DNA of 59,609 nucleotides from CAZSDU01 sp964605775 (GTDB lineage: Bacteria; Bacteroidota; Bacteroidia; Bacteroidales; FEN-979): the NCBI GenBank assembly GCA_964605775.1, contig CAZSDU010000019.1, positions 1-59,609 on the forward strand. The letters run 5' to 3'. This document shows, one piece after another, positions 17,444 to 25,921 of this stretch (its first letter is position 1; every line of letters starts with the position of its first letter). A program made the translations under genes and the position numbers. Under the pieces are notes generated by a model. It was not told the DNA's origin. It worked only from the letters and a program-made list of their open reading frames with translations, and ran no database searches.

Positions 17444-18718
17444 ATGGCCATAAAAATATTATTGAAAAGGGTTTATGGTTTCTCTTTTTTTTTAATGGCC
17501 CTCATCCTCTTCATGGTCATTCTTCTTTATACCAATCAGACAGAAATGGAAAGGCAACTTGGAGTCATTGCTGAAACAACTCCTGATCTGAGTCAAGCCG
17601 CTGCCTATATCAAAATCATTGTCGGGCTATTCCTTATCCTGGTTGTTTTTCTGACTGCTTTTTTCGTTCTACTGAATCGCAGGATTTCAAAACCGATTGA
17701 GGCCTTGTTACAGCAGACCAGAAAAATCAGTAATGACCTTAACCGCCTGACAGAAACGACCATCGAAATTTCTCAGGGACAGTTGAGCCCGGAGTATGTT
17801 ATTACCACTGAAGCCCTGCATTTTGCTCATCAGGATGAATTTGCAGAGCTGGCCAAGTCACAGAATGCTATGCTGGTGAACCTGGATGAAACCGGGAACG
17901 CCATTGCCCTGATTACCGGGGCCATAAAATCCAGCCGGGATAAATTAAAAGATTTGAACCAATGGCTTGAAGCAGCTGTGGCAGAACGCACCCTCGACCT
18001 GAAAAAGGCCAATGAAAAGCTCGAAACAGCTAACAGGGAATTAAGTTTACTGGATAAAGCCAAGACAGAATTCCTTCGGCTCGTCAGTCACGAGATCCGT
18101 ACCCCCCTGAATGGGATACAGGGATTTATGATGCTTGTCAAGGATATGCCCCAGGCTGCCGAGTTGGCAGATATTTTCGATCTGCTTGAAGAATCCGTGA
18201 AACGGCTGGAACGTTTTTCCCTGGTGGCGCTCTTTATTACGGAATTACGAACCAGGAACATTGAAATCAAAAAAGAGGAAATCCAGATTCTGGATCTGAT
18301 TCAACTGGCGTTAAAAAAATCAGAGGGTAAAATCAGTCAGAAAACCCTCAGGATAAATCTTGGCGACAGCCTTTCATCGCTTGTAGTTATAGGTGACAGA
18401 CGTATGCTTGAAATCTGTGTGGAAAGCTTAATTGATAACGCCATCCATTATTCATTTAAGGATGGAGAGATCATCATCCTCTCTGAATCTTCCAAAGAAA
18501 CGACAATTCTCGGGTTCATCGATCATGGCAGCGGTTTTTCCCCTCAGGCCCTGGTGCATATGTTCAAACTATTCTCTCCAGGAGAACAGCATATTGATGA
18601 AAATGTCGGCCTTGACCTCGCCCTGGTTAAAATGATCATGGATGCGCATGAAGGGAAGATAGAGCTGGGCAATAATCCGGAGGGAGGGGCTTTTGTCAGA
18701 TTAATCTTCCAACGGTAA
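17444..18718 (+). CDS. Membrane sensor histidine kinase
   Basis: A 424-residue kinase. Two membrane segments (about residues 9-30 and 57-76) flank a very short periplasmic loop of some 25 residues, so sensing may be within the membrane or through a partner. A HAMP-like linker and coiled coil follow, then the dimerisation domain with LVSHEIRTPLNG, His216 being the phosphorylated residue, and an ATPase domain with the N box SLIDNAIHYS and the G1 box FIDHGSGFSPQ. The G2 box is weak (NVGLDLALVKM lacks the usual GxGLG), so activity could be modified. No response regulator is adjacent. It follows the DUF6599 gene by 2 bp, and the two exported proteins may feed its signal. Confidence 0.8.
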   Translation: MAIKILLKRVYGFSFFLMALILFMVILLYTNQTEMERQLGVIAETTPDLSQAAAYIKIIVGLFLILVVFLTAFFVLLNRRISKPIEALLQQTRKISNDLNRLTETTIEISQGQLSPEYVITTEALHFAHQDEFAELAKSQNAMLVNLDETGNAIALITGAIKSSRDKLKDLNQWLEAAVAERTLDLKKANEKLETANRELSLLDKAKTEFLRLVSHEIRTPLNGIQGFMMLVKDMPQAAELADIFDLLEESVKRLERFSLVALFITELRTRNIEIKKEEIQILDLIQLALKKSEGKISQKTLRINLGDSLSSLVVIGDRRMLEICVESLIDNAIHYSFKDGEIIILSESSKETTILGFIDHGSGFSPQALVHMFKLFSPGEQHIDENVGLDLALVKMIMDAHEGKIELGNNPEGGAFVRLIFQR

Positions 18719-18786
18719 ATATGATGCGCCATTCAGGCGGAAGAACCTGCCGAAGACGTGAGCATGGATCATCAATGAAGAACGAG

Positions 18787-18815
18787 GGCGGCTCAAAAGG
18801 CCGCCATTCTTTTCT
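18787..18815 (+). terminator. Possible intrinsic terminator
   Basis: GGCGGC and GCCGCC (18787-18792 and 18800-18805) form a 6-bp GC stem with a 7-base loop, followed by a T-rich run. It lies 70 bp after the histidine kinase stop and would end the DUF362-kinase operon. Confidence 0.5.
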
Positions 18816-18948
18816 CTTCTTGCCTCAGGCAGGCCGGGCCCTGTACCGCAACGTGTTTGAACCTGGCGTTAAGACAGCAACCGTATTCCCACATCAACTA
18901 TCGATAGTCACGCGCCAGCTAAGGCCGCTTACGCGGTGACTTTCTTTG

Positions 18949-18981
18949 CTCCTTTCTTTTAGTGGTAGCAAAAGAAAGGAG
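18949..18981. repeat. Perfect 12-bp inverted repeat
   Basis: CTCCTTTCTTTT at 18949-18960 and its exact reverse complement AAAAGAAAGGAG at 18970-18981 enclose a 9-base loop. The purine/pyrimidine bias is total in each arm. It lies 55 bp from the end of the minus-strand TPR gene, so it could act as a bidirectional terminator or be the end of a repeat element. Confidence 0.75.
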
Positions 18982-19035
18982 ATATATTAACAAAGGGTAA
19001 CTCGAGCTTTTGAGACACCCTCGCTATCTTATCGG

Positions 19036-19707
19036 TTACTTGATCAGCGAAAGCCCTTCGAGGGCAGAAGGATCTTTGGGCCGGTTCAAAAGCGTCTTGT
19101 TGAATAATACCTGGGCTTCTCGCAGTTTACCGAGTTTGAGGTTGGTCCAGGCATAGAGAACCATGCTGTCGTAATCAAAAGGATACAGGTTAACTACTTT
19201 TTCAAGATATTTTTCAGCTTTTAAATAATCTTTCCTTCCATAATAGATGGAGCCTAGACGATAATTGGCCAAGGTATTCTGGGGATCAATGGCAAGAATA
19301 TCATTGTACTGCCCAATCACCTGATCCCAGTTGCCTAGGGCAGAAGCCGGGTTGACAAATCCAAATTTGGCTTCAATGGCATAGGTCTTAAGATTGATCG
19401 CTTTCTGGTAATAAGCTGAAGATTCCGTAAACTGACCGGCAAGATAGGTAACCCAACCCAGCCTGAGATTGATTTCATAGGAATCTTCCTGATAAATTCC
19501 CTTCATTTCACTGATGGCATCTGTGAAATTTCCCCTGGACTCATAGGCCTGGCTTTTCGAAAATGCTTCCTGCCATGCGGTAAAATTGGTCTGACTGAAA
19601 AGCGACACGGAACAAAGTAAAAAGAGTAAGCTTACCTTATACCGGACGAGCAAAAATACCCTGTTAAGCTGTGACTTTGTCCACTTGTTACGTTTTAAAG
19701 TTTCCAT
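19036..19707 (-). CDS. TPR protein, last gene of the candidate system
   Basis: A 223-residue protein with a hydrophobic signal segment (VSLLFLLCSVSLFSQ, residues 25-39) and then four to five tetratricopeptide repeats, for example INLRLGWVTYLAGQFTESSAYYQKAI and NYRLGSIYYGRKDYLKAEKYLEKVV. These 34-residue helix pairs form a binding surface for proteins; the mature protein should lie in the periplasm. It overlaps the preceding barrel gene by 13 bp, so the two are surely translated together. The pair may form one periplasmic and outer-membrane unit. No enzyme function is visible. Confidence 0.8.
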   Translation of the reverse strand: METLKRNKWTKSQLNRVFLLVRYKVSLLFLLCSVSLFSQTNFTAWQEAFSKSQAYESRGNFTDAISEMKGIYQEDSYEINLRLGWVTYLAGQFTESSAYYQKAINLKTYAIEAKFGFVNPASALGNWDQVIGQYNDILAIDPQNTLANYRLGSIYYGRKDYLKAEKYLEKVVNLYPFDYDSMVLYAWTNLKLGKLREAQVLFNKTLLNRPKDPSALEGLSLIK

Positions 19708-21191
19708 GTGATTCCTCCGATGATTGAATTTGTGTTATAAGGATTATTTTTTATTTGCTGAACTTCAAGGATCTCGTTAATACCGGGTTTTTTGGCCTTG
19801 ATATAGTAAATTTGCTGGCTTTCCTTTTGGTAATATCGATAGATAAGCGAAAGCTGGAATCGTTTTCCAATGAGAAATATAAGATTGAATCCTGTTTTAA
19901 AATCAATTTTGTCGCTGTTGTTATAAACGATAGAACCATTAAAAATATTGGAATTGGTGAAATCACCGTAATAAAAGTTGGCTTCACCCCACATCCATGG
20001 AGTGAACTTTGCCCCCAGAACCTGGCTTATTAATAAACGTTTTTCTTTCTTCTGGAAGAACCCTGTCACCGTAGTGGTTCCGTAGAAATTTAGGTTTCCC
20101 AGAGGATAATAAGTCAGTGAAATACCGGCCTGCTTCTGTGTTTTTCCGTTCAGGTTCGACCAGCTTCCGGTAAGCGCAAGGCTGAAGCGGCCAATATCTT
20201 TGGAAATCCGGAGGCTGGCCACAAAATTATTAAAGGAAGTGTCGTTCTGTTCAAAGGAATAAACCAGCGAAGGATAACGAAACAGGTGGTAGCTGTTATC
20301 GATATAGGAATAATAGGCTGTATCGCTGATACTATCGGTGCGATAACTTGGGTTAATCGTTGGATAGCTGACATTGATCCAGTGGAAAGCAGGTGTTATT
20401 TTTATTCCCCAGGCTAAGGTGATCGCTGCATTGATATATATTTCATGCTGGCTGATATGATACCGGAAAGATGTATCATGGATCTTCCAGGAATAAGAAT
20501 ATAAGTAGTCCCTGCTGAAGGGAGCCTCGATAATTGTATCTCGATGAGCTTCAGTACGGCCGTACTGAATGTATTTTGTCTTCGAGAAATTGAGGTAGTT
20601 ATAGGCAAGCGTCAGATCAATCCTTTTAGAAATCTTTAATTTCAGGCTGAGGTTTTCATAAATATTGTTACCATAGAGATCCTGTTCTCCGTAAATACTG
20701 TCTTTGCCCATCAGCTCAGAGAGATTATCCGGGGACCGGTCGCTGCTCAGGGTATAACCACTTTCCAGGTGAATCTGCTCCAGGAATCCCGGATCTGATT
20801 GTTCGGCATCGCTGACAAAGTCTTTCAGGGATGCTTTGAGTATCCTGGCTTCTTCAGGATGGTTTGAATAAAGATAGGATTTGTAAAGATAATCTCCGAT
20901 AACCGGATCGCCCGAATTAAATGCCCGGGCTCGGCTAAGGTGGATTATCGCCGGAATGTACTGTTTTTTACTGAAGTAAGCGATTCCCATTCTGGCCCTG
21001 AGATAATAATAATCAATGTTCTGTCTGAGCGCCTGTTTTCCGACCAGTATCACACTATCCCATTTTTGTTGGTTGTAACAGGAATAGGTGAGCCGGTCAA
21101 CGGTTTGAAAATCCAGTTTGGTGGCTGACTTTACCGTTAAGGAAGTCATAAAAAAAGCCAGCATCAGGATATAAAAAAGCATGCTTTTCAT
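19695..21191 (-). CDS. TPR/outer-membrane beta-barrel protein
   Basis: The 498 residues open with a signal peptide (LFYILMLAFFMTSLTVKSA), then a short TPR-like helical region to about residue 130, then more than 300 residues of alternating aromatic/polar strands ending in GGITWKL, which suggests an outer-membrane barrel in the manner of the YaiO family. Strand-like runs such as IDLTLAYNYLNFSKTKYI and FQLSLIYRYYQK recur about every 20-25 residues. The ligand is unknown. It overlaps the UT/M23 gene by 4 bp upstream and the TPR gene by 13 bp downstream. YaiO membership is by appearance only. Confidence 0.7.
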   Translation of the reverse strand: MKSMLFYILMLAFFMTSLTVKSATKLDFQTVDRLTYSCYNQQKWDSVILVGKQALRQNIDYYYLRARMGIAYFSKKQYIPAIIHLSRARAFNSGDPVIGDYLYKSYLYSNHPEEARILKASLKDFVSDAEQSDPGFLEQIHLESGYTLSSDRSPDNLSELMGKDSIYGEQDLYGNNIYENLSLKLKISKRIDLTLAYNYLNFSKTKYIQYGRTEAHRDTIIEAPFSRDYLYSYSWKIHDTSFRYHISQHEIYINAAITLAWGIKITPAFHWINVSYPTINPSYRTDSISDTAYYSYIDNSYHLFRYPSLVYSFEQNDTSFNNFVASLRISKDIGRFSLALTGSWSNLNGKTQKQAGISLTYYPLGNLNFYGTTTVTGFFQKKEKRLLISQVLGAKFTPWMWGEANFYYGDFTNSNIFNGSIVYNNSDKIDFKTGFNLIFLIGKRFQLSLIYRYYQKESQQIYYIKAKKPGINEILEVQQIKNNPYNTNSIIGGITWKL

Positions 21192-23392
21192 CGATCACCC
21201 CCAAACCTTACCACCGTTACTTTATCGTTTTCACTGATCGTGAGATGCTCCAGCCCATGAGCTCCGATAAACATCTCACATTGCATTTTTTTGACCTCAT
21301 AACCTCCAATGCTTGCTTTGCTTATCGATTTCAGTTGGATACCGGTTTGCATCAGTTCATCTTCCATCTTAAGATAGGAAAGCATGAAATCGGACCGGAT
21401 AAACATGAAAAATGGCGCAATGAAATCCTGAAGCAGGCCAGATACGCGATTGTTAAAGGTATTGACCGGAAAATTATCCCTGACCAGAAGATTGGGATAA
21501 AAACCCATCATGATCTTATAGGCTCCCATGAAAAACCTGAAAAGCAGGGAGGAACGGTCGCCCTCGAAATGGGTAAAATAATGTATGTCTCCGTCATTCC
21601 GGAAGTAAGCCCGTGAATTGGTTTTTTCGCAGTGAATGAAGGTCAGGCTGGTTGCATTTATCTTTACTTCCCAGTCAAGCAGATATTCATTTCCGTTTTC
21701 TGGTAGCACTTTCAGGTTTATTTTTTGACCTGGGATAAAATGAAACGCTTTCTCGAGTGAAGCGTTTTTCCTGATGTTTGAAACCAGTATTCCGTCTTCT
21801 GGAATATCATAGGATTTCAATTCATAAGAGTTGTTTTTATGACAGATGTAATGACTGATCGGGTAATTCAATGTTTTTGAGCCGATAAACGGAGTCCCCT
21901 GAATCTGAAAATGGATATGCGGGGCAGGTGAACGGCCAGAATTCCCACATGCGGCAATGACTTGTCCCTTTTTAATGGCATCACCTGCTGCCACCTTAAT
22001 GCTCTCTTTCTTAAGGTGTGATATTTTTGAATACAGATGATCATTATGGCGAATGACAATGGTGTTACCCCAGTTCTTTTCAAGGTTGACCTCCCCGATT
22101 TCGTTGTCTTCTATATCCTCTGCAATTTCTTGTACCCATCCATCCGCTGGAGCGATAACAGGCTTGTTAAAGCAATGATATTCTTCGCGCTTTATCCCGT
22201 CTCCGCTGTGGATGGAGCCTTTTTCATCTGTAATCTCAAAATCCCAGGCATGCTGCCATTCTCCCTGGTGGGTTAACTTCCCATTATGGGCCTGGGTGAC
22301 TTTCCATTCTCCATAGAAAGGCAGGGCAAATGGGAAATAGTAAATGATGCCGAAACGTTGACGGTAATTAACATGTGAGTAAAGATTTTTTTCTGGAGAA
22401 TACTGTTGAAAGCTGACCAGTTGTGGTTTGTCGAAAAATCTTTCCCTGAATTTAAGGGCATAAAGAAAAACCAGGACAATAATATTGAAAGGAAGGGAGT
22501 AAACGGAAAGCTGAAACAATGAAAAGATTGTCTGAGTACTGGTCAGGATAATGGATATCAAGGGGGTAAGAAGGATAACCCAGAGCATTGACCAGCGTGA
22601 AGGAATGATAAAAAAACCCCCGATGGCAATGGAAGTCAGGATGAAATTGAAGCCGATGAAATGATAACTAAGTTCGTGGATATCGGCCCCGATAAACAGA
22701 TAATAGGCATAGGCAGAGAAAAAGCCAAGCAAAGAAAGCAGGAAGGCGATCCGGGAATAAACCAGTAAACCCACCGCAATCAGGATACCGGCAAACAGGT
22801 GATACTGAAAGAAAATGGCACCCAGGGAAGTGAAATATAGTCTTATCGATTCATGGATCCCAAGTCCTGTGAGCCAGTTGTAAGAATCCACCATAGGCTG
22901 TCCCCCCAGGGAGTACATTTCATTGGTCATATAAATTCCGCGTTCACTAATTTGAAGTGCAGTAAACTGCCTTGAAGCCAGGCTGACCATCCAGGTGCCC
23001 AATAAAAAAGATAAGCTGAGAAAGGGAAGTCCGTATTTCCCCACTACCCCTTCAACCCATAGGGTAAGAAAAAGGGTGAGCAGAGAAGCAAAAACCAGAA
23101 TGATATAAAACTGAGTATTGGGTTGATAAAAAACGCCAAGGCCTAATCCTACCAGCAGGCTATTAAATCCATAATACCCGTTTTTAATATACGTACGGTT
23201 AAACCCGATCAGGTAAGCCAATATATTTGAAACCATGACTGCAATGATTCCGCTTAACCCGGCCCAGGGGTCGAAAAAAGAAACAGCTATCAGGATAACC
23301 GCAAAAATCTTACTGTTTGAAAAAAATATCTGGGTATAGCTGTTACTGATACTGGACAGGAAAGAAGGGAAAACGGACCGGAGTCGGATCAT
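21188..23392 (-). CDS. Urea-transporter-like membrane domain fused to M23 peptidase
   Basis: The 734 residues hold an N-terminal membrane domain (to about residue 315) with two urea-transporter-type repeats: GYYGFNSLLVGLGLG and the second-half FIGFNFILTSIAIGGFF, plus LPFNIIVLVFLYAL. Next comes a periplasmic M23 (LytM) metallopeptidase domain with its zinc ligands: His and Asp in HAWDFEI and the HxH of HIHFQI, with the typical VIAPADGWV and GNSGRSPAPH. About 200 residues of beta-rich sequence follow. M23 enzymes cleave peptidoglycan cross-links or other Gly-rich peptides. The fusion implies that transport of a small solute and hydrolysis in the periplasm are coupled. It overlaps both neighbours by 4 bp (ATGA). 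Confidence 0.8.
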   Translation of the reverse strand: MIRLRSVFPSFLSSISNSYTQIFFSNSKIFAVILIAVSFFDPWAGLSGIIAVMVSNILAYLIGFNRTYIKNGYYGFNSLLVGLGLGVFYQPNTQFYIILVFASLLTLFLTLWVEGVVGKYGLPFLSLSFLLGTWMVSLASRQFTALQISERGIYMTNEMYSLGGQPMVDSYNWLTGLGIHESIRLYFTSLGAIFFQYHLFAGILIAVGLLVYSRIAFLLSLLGFFSAYAYYLFIGADIHELSYHFIGFNFILTSIAIGGFFIIPSRWSMLWVILLTPLISIILTSTQTIFSLFQLSVYSLPFNIIVLVFLYALKFRERFFDKPQLVSFQQYSPEKNLYSHVNYRQRFGIIYYFPFALPFYGEWKVTQAHNGKLTHQGEWQHAWDFEITDEKGSIHSGDGIKREEYHCFNKPVIAPADGWVQEIAEDIEDNEIGEVNLEKNWGNTIVIRHNDHLYSKISHLKKESIKVAAGDAIKKGQVIAACGNSGRSPAPHIHFQIQGTPFIGSKTLNYPISHYICHKNNSYELKSYDIPEDGILVSNIRKNASLEKAFHFIPGQKINLKVLPENGNEYLLDWEVKINATSLTFIHCEKTNSRAYFRNDGDIHYFTHFEGDRSSLLFRFFMGAYKIMMGFYPNLLVRDNFPVNTFNNRVSGLLQDFIAPFFMFIRSDFMLSYLKMEDELMQTGIQLKSISKASIGGYEVKKMQCEMFIGAHGLEHLTISENDKVTVVRFGGDR

Positions 23393-24747
23393 AGTTCGAA
23401 TGTTTTCAAATGAGGGGGCACCTTTTCCATACTGTTCATGTTATCTACTGTTTCCCTGAGGCGGATCACATGGGCTTTTTCATTGGTATCGATCAGCACC
23501 ACATTGGGTCGGAGGGTGATGAACTGCATCCATTGGGTCATATTGTAAGCGCCTACACTGTGTATCACGACTTTGTCGTCTTTGTTCAGTAAAGGCAGGC
23601 TGACGCTTTCCCTGATCACATCAATGTTCATGCAGAGCGGGCCATAAACACAGGTGTCTTCCGAATACTGGGTAAATGATTGTGCCGGGGTGATTTTATG
23701 GTCGTACCAGAAAGAAGTGAAAAGGATATTCACTCCGATATCAAGGATAGTATTCCGGCGACCGGTGCTTGATCTTTTATTGGAGATGACCGATCCAAGC
23801 AGGTATCCAGCATCATCAATCAATGCCCTTCCGGTTTCCAGGATGAGCAATGGAAGTTTATCCTGCTTGAAATTACTGTTGAGCAGTGCGGTTGCAATGA
23901 CTTCTGCAAAATCATCAAAAGTTGGATTGGTATCAATTCCCGGAAGATATGAACCCTTCAGGGTATTCTTCGAGGCAAACCCTCCTCCAAGATCGATGTA
24001 TTTTATTTCGTGCTTAAATTTCTGTTCCACAGATAATGCCAGTTCGGCGAGTTTTGACGCAGCAATGCCATAAGCAGAGGGCGCCAACATAAAAGTTCCG
24101 ATATGGCAATGCAGCCCTACCAGTTCCATTTTCCCGGAATGCATGATTTTATTGATCGCATCCCAGGCCTGACCATTTTCATAATTGAAACCGAAACGGT
24201 CCCACATAGGATATACACCAGTATCCATATTTACCCTGATCGCAACCCGTGGACGAAGTTTAAGTTTTTCTGCCAATTCGGAAATGGAATATAACTCATC
24301 CAGGTGGTCGATATGGATCAGAGAATCATTGGAAATGGCTTTCGTCAGATCTTCTTCGCTTTTTTCAGGCCCGTTAAAAATGATCTTTTTCCCGTCGACG
24401 CCGAGGGCAATCGCCTTGTCGTACTCAAAACCGGAAACGACTTCAGCCCAGGAACCTTCCTGATGAAAAATATGGCAAACAGCATTGAGATAATTGGTTT
24501 TATAAGACCATGCAAACTGAACCCGGGGATATCTGGCTTCAAATGATTTTTTAGCTTTTTTAATGGTGGAGCGGATTGTCTTTTCGGAAATCACAAAAAG
24601 AGGGGAGCCGTATTCTTTAATTAAATCTTTCACAGCCAGGCCGTCAATATGGGACATGGGCTGGTATTCTGTTCTTGTGCCGAATTTATTGGGCATCCCG
24701 GTTTCCAATTTCTTGATCGCCGGTCGTTCATATCTTATCTTGCTCAT
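23389..24747 (-). CDS. Fold-type III PLP decarboxylase-like enzyme
   Basis: The 452 residues match the diaminopimelate/ornithine decarboxylase family: alanine-racemase-like barrel with the PLP lysine in WSYKTN, the His of GLHCHIGT, the phosphate loop DLGGGFASKN and the substrate region VYGPLCMNID with GAYNMTQW near the end. In most LysA proteins the catalytic Cys is followed by Glu (CES), which contacts the far carboxylate; here it reads CMNID, so the substrate is probably not diaminopimelate. An amino acid or a peptide-bound residue is possible. It starts 127 bp downstream of the ATP-grasp gene, separated by tandem repeats, and overlaps the UT/M23 gene by 4 bp. Confidence 0.8.
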   Translation of the reverse strand: MSKIRYERPAIKKLETGMPNKFGTRTEYQPMSHIDGLAVKDLIKEYGSPLFVISEKTIRSTIKKAKKSFEARYPRVQFAWSYKTNYLNAVCHIFHQEGSWAEVVSGFEYDKAIALGVDGKKIIFNGPEKSEEDLTKAISNDSLIHIDHLDELYSISELAEKLKLRPRVAIRVNMDTGVYPMWDRFGFNYENGQAWDAINKIMHSGKMELVGLHCHIGTFMLAPSAYGIAASKLAELALSVEQKFKHEIKYIDLGGGFASKNTLKGSYLPGIDTNPTFDDFAEVIATALLNSNFKQDKLPLLILETGRALIDDAGYLLGSVISNKRSSTGRRNTILDIGVNILFTSFWYDHKITPAQSFTQYSEDTCVYGPLCMNIDVIRESVSLPLLNKDDKVVIHSVGAYNMTQWMQFITLRPNVVLIDTNEKAHVIRLRETVDNMNSMEKVPPHLKTFEL

Positions 24748-24766
24748 ATATTATGGTTTTTCAAAA

Positions 24767-24806
24767 AAAGTAACAAAGTAACAAAGTAACAGAGTGACAA
24801 AGTGAT
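24767..24806. repeat. Octamer tandem array, five units
   Basis: Three exact AAAGTAAC units are followed by AGAGTGAC and AAAGTGAT. The array lies 20 bp upstream of the decarboxylase start, between it and the ATP-grasp gene. Confidence 0.85.
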
Positions 24807-24825
24807 ATGGCGTATATTGTATTTG

Positions 24826-24857
24826 TGCATTGGTGCATTCTTGCATTGGTGCATTCT
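24826..24857. repeat. Perfect 16-bp direct duplication
   Basis: TGCATTGGTGCATTCT occurs twice head to tail (24826-24841 and 24842-24857); each copy itself holds two TGCATT words. It follows the octamer array in the same 127-bp gap. Confidence 0.85.
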
Positions 24858-24874
24858 TATATTAGGGTATTCGT

Positions 24875-25921
24875 TCAAAGTTCTCCATAAACGCTGATTT
24901 GTTCAAATTCTTGCCGGTCAACGATCATGTCCCAGGCATAACGGATGAACATTTTTCCTACCTCAAAAGAAGTAAAAGGTTTGACTTCTTTTCCCAGAGC
25001 CAGATTGACCAGGGCCTCAGGAATGTTTTGTCCGGCACCGACGGCAAGATAAATCCAGGCCGGTAGCCTTGGATTTATTTCGAGCAGGTACAACTCTCCG
25101 TCTTTGTTTTTCATCAGTTCCAGCTCAAAACCACCTCTCCATTTGGTGTTTTTCAGAAACTTTTTGGTCATTTCCAGCATTTTCTCGTCCGAAATGGAAA
25201 TCCCTCCCCAGGCTTTCCCTTTATCCGTGATGTATTGTTTGCGCATCGGGACAGCTGCAATGGTATTTCCTTTTCCATCGCCCAGTCCTGTGACATTAAA
25301 TTCCGTACCATGAATAAATTCCTGGATAATGATGGGCAGACCCCATTTTGCACTTATTTTATTGAAATATGTTTTAACTTGCTCAATACTATAGGCGATG
25401 GAGGCATCGTAAAACTTCCCTTTCACGATCATGGGAAAGGAAAATTCAGAAACCAGGTTGTGAACCGTATTCAGGTCATAGATCACCTTGCTTTTAGGAA
25501 CGCTGATCCCGTATTTTTTTCCGAAATCATTCAGGTTGACTTTATGCCGCTCTTCAAACTGGTGCAAGCTTGGGAGAAACATATGTATCCCCATGGCCTT
25601 TAATTTTTTTTCCAGTTTGATGAAAGGATAAAGTTCTGCGTCAAAATTAGGGATGATCACATCCAGTTTTTCCTTCTCATGGATATACTCCAATCGCTCG
25701 AATATGGTATCAATTCCTGCTGCCGGATAAGGAATGGAGTATGTCCGCTCAACCAGGTCATGCATATAAATTCCAGGTTCTAGAGATTCATAGGAAAGCC
25801 CTATGATCTTTACATCGAATGAAGCGGCTTCCCGTAAGGCTCTGATGACCGAAACCCCGGGACCGGGACTGTCGATGGCATTCAGACCTGTGACGGCAAT
25901 ATTAAGCTTTCGTTTCTTCAT
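24875..25921 (-). CDS. ATP-grasp ligase
   Basis: From the ATG at 25921 the product has 348 residues; the frame is open 129 bp further upstream, but that part overlaps the PqqD-like gene and is poor in family features, while MKKRKLNIAVTGLNA is the expected N-terminus of a carbamoyl-phosphate-synthase-like pre-ATP-grasp fold. The ATP-grasp core is visible in FPMIVKGKFYDAS (ATP-binding Lys), IIQEFIHGTEFNV, and the metal/phosphate site GGFELELMKNKDGELYLLEINPRLPAW. Such enzymes join a carboxylate to an amine or thiol through an acyl-phosphate. Substrates are unknown. It overlaps the upstream PqqD-like gene by 20 bp, which points to a shared function with it. Confidence 0.8.
   Translation of the reverse strand: MKKRKLNIAVTGLNAIDSPGPGVSVIRALREAASFDVKIIGLSYESLEPGIYMHDLVERTYSIPYPAAGIDTIFERLEYIHEKEKLDVIIPNFDAELYPFIKLEKKLKAMGIHMFLPSLHQFEERHKVNLNDFGKKYGISVPKSKVIYDLNTVHNLVSEFSFPMIVKGKFYDASIAYSIEQVKTYFNKISAKWGLPIIIQEFIHGTEFNVTGLGDGKGNTIAAVPMRKQYITDKGKAWGGISISDEKMLEMTKKFLKNTKWRGGFELELMKNKDGELYLLEINPRLPAWIYLAVGAGQNIPEALVNLALGKEVKPFTSFEVGKMFIRYAWDMIVDRQEFEQISVYGEL

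Larger units (their letters stand above)
18719..19035. other. 317-bp intergenic region without a credible gene
   Basis: This gap separates two convergent units. It holds the terminator-like stem at 18787 and the perfect inverted repeat at 18949-18981. The 72-codon open frame that starts at 18721 is arginine-rich, has no family likeness and runs through both structures, so I do not call it a gene. The middle part (18835-18945) is rich in short self-complementary words and may be an old repeat element. Confidence 0.6.

Noticed and set aside
18721..18939. 72-codon plus-strand frame after the histidine kinase
   Set aside because: Arg-rich without family likeness, runs through two hairpin structures and lies between convergent operons.
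24748..24874. Precursor peptide gene for the PqqD/ATP-grasp operon
   Set aside because: The gap is made of tandem repeats with stops in the frames; no short ORF with a core-like end was found here.
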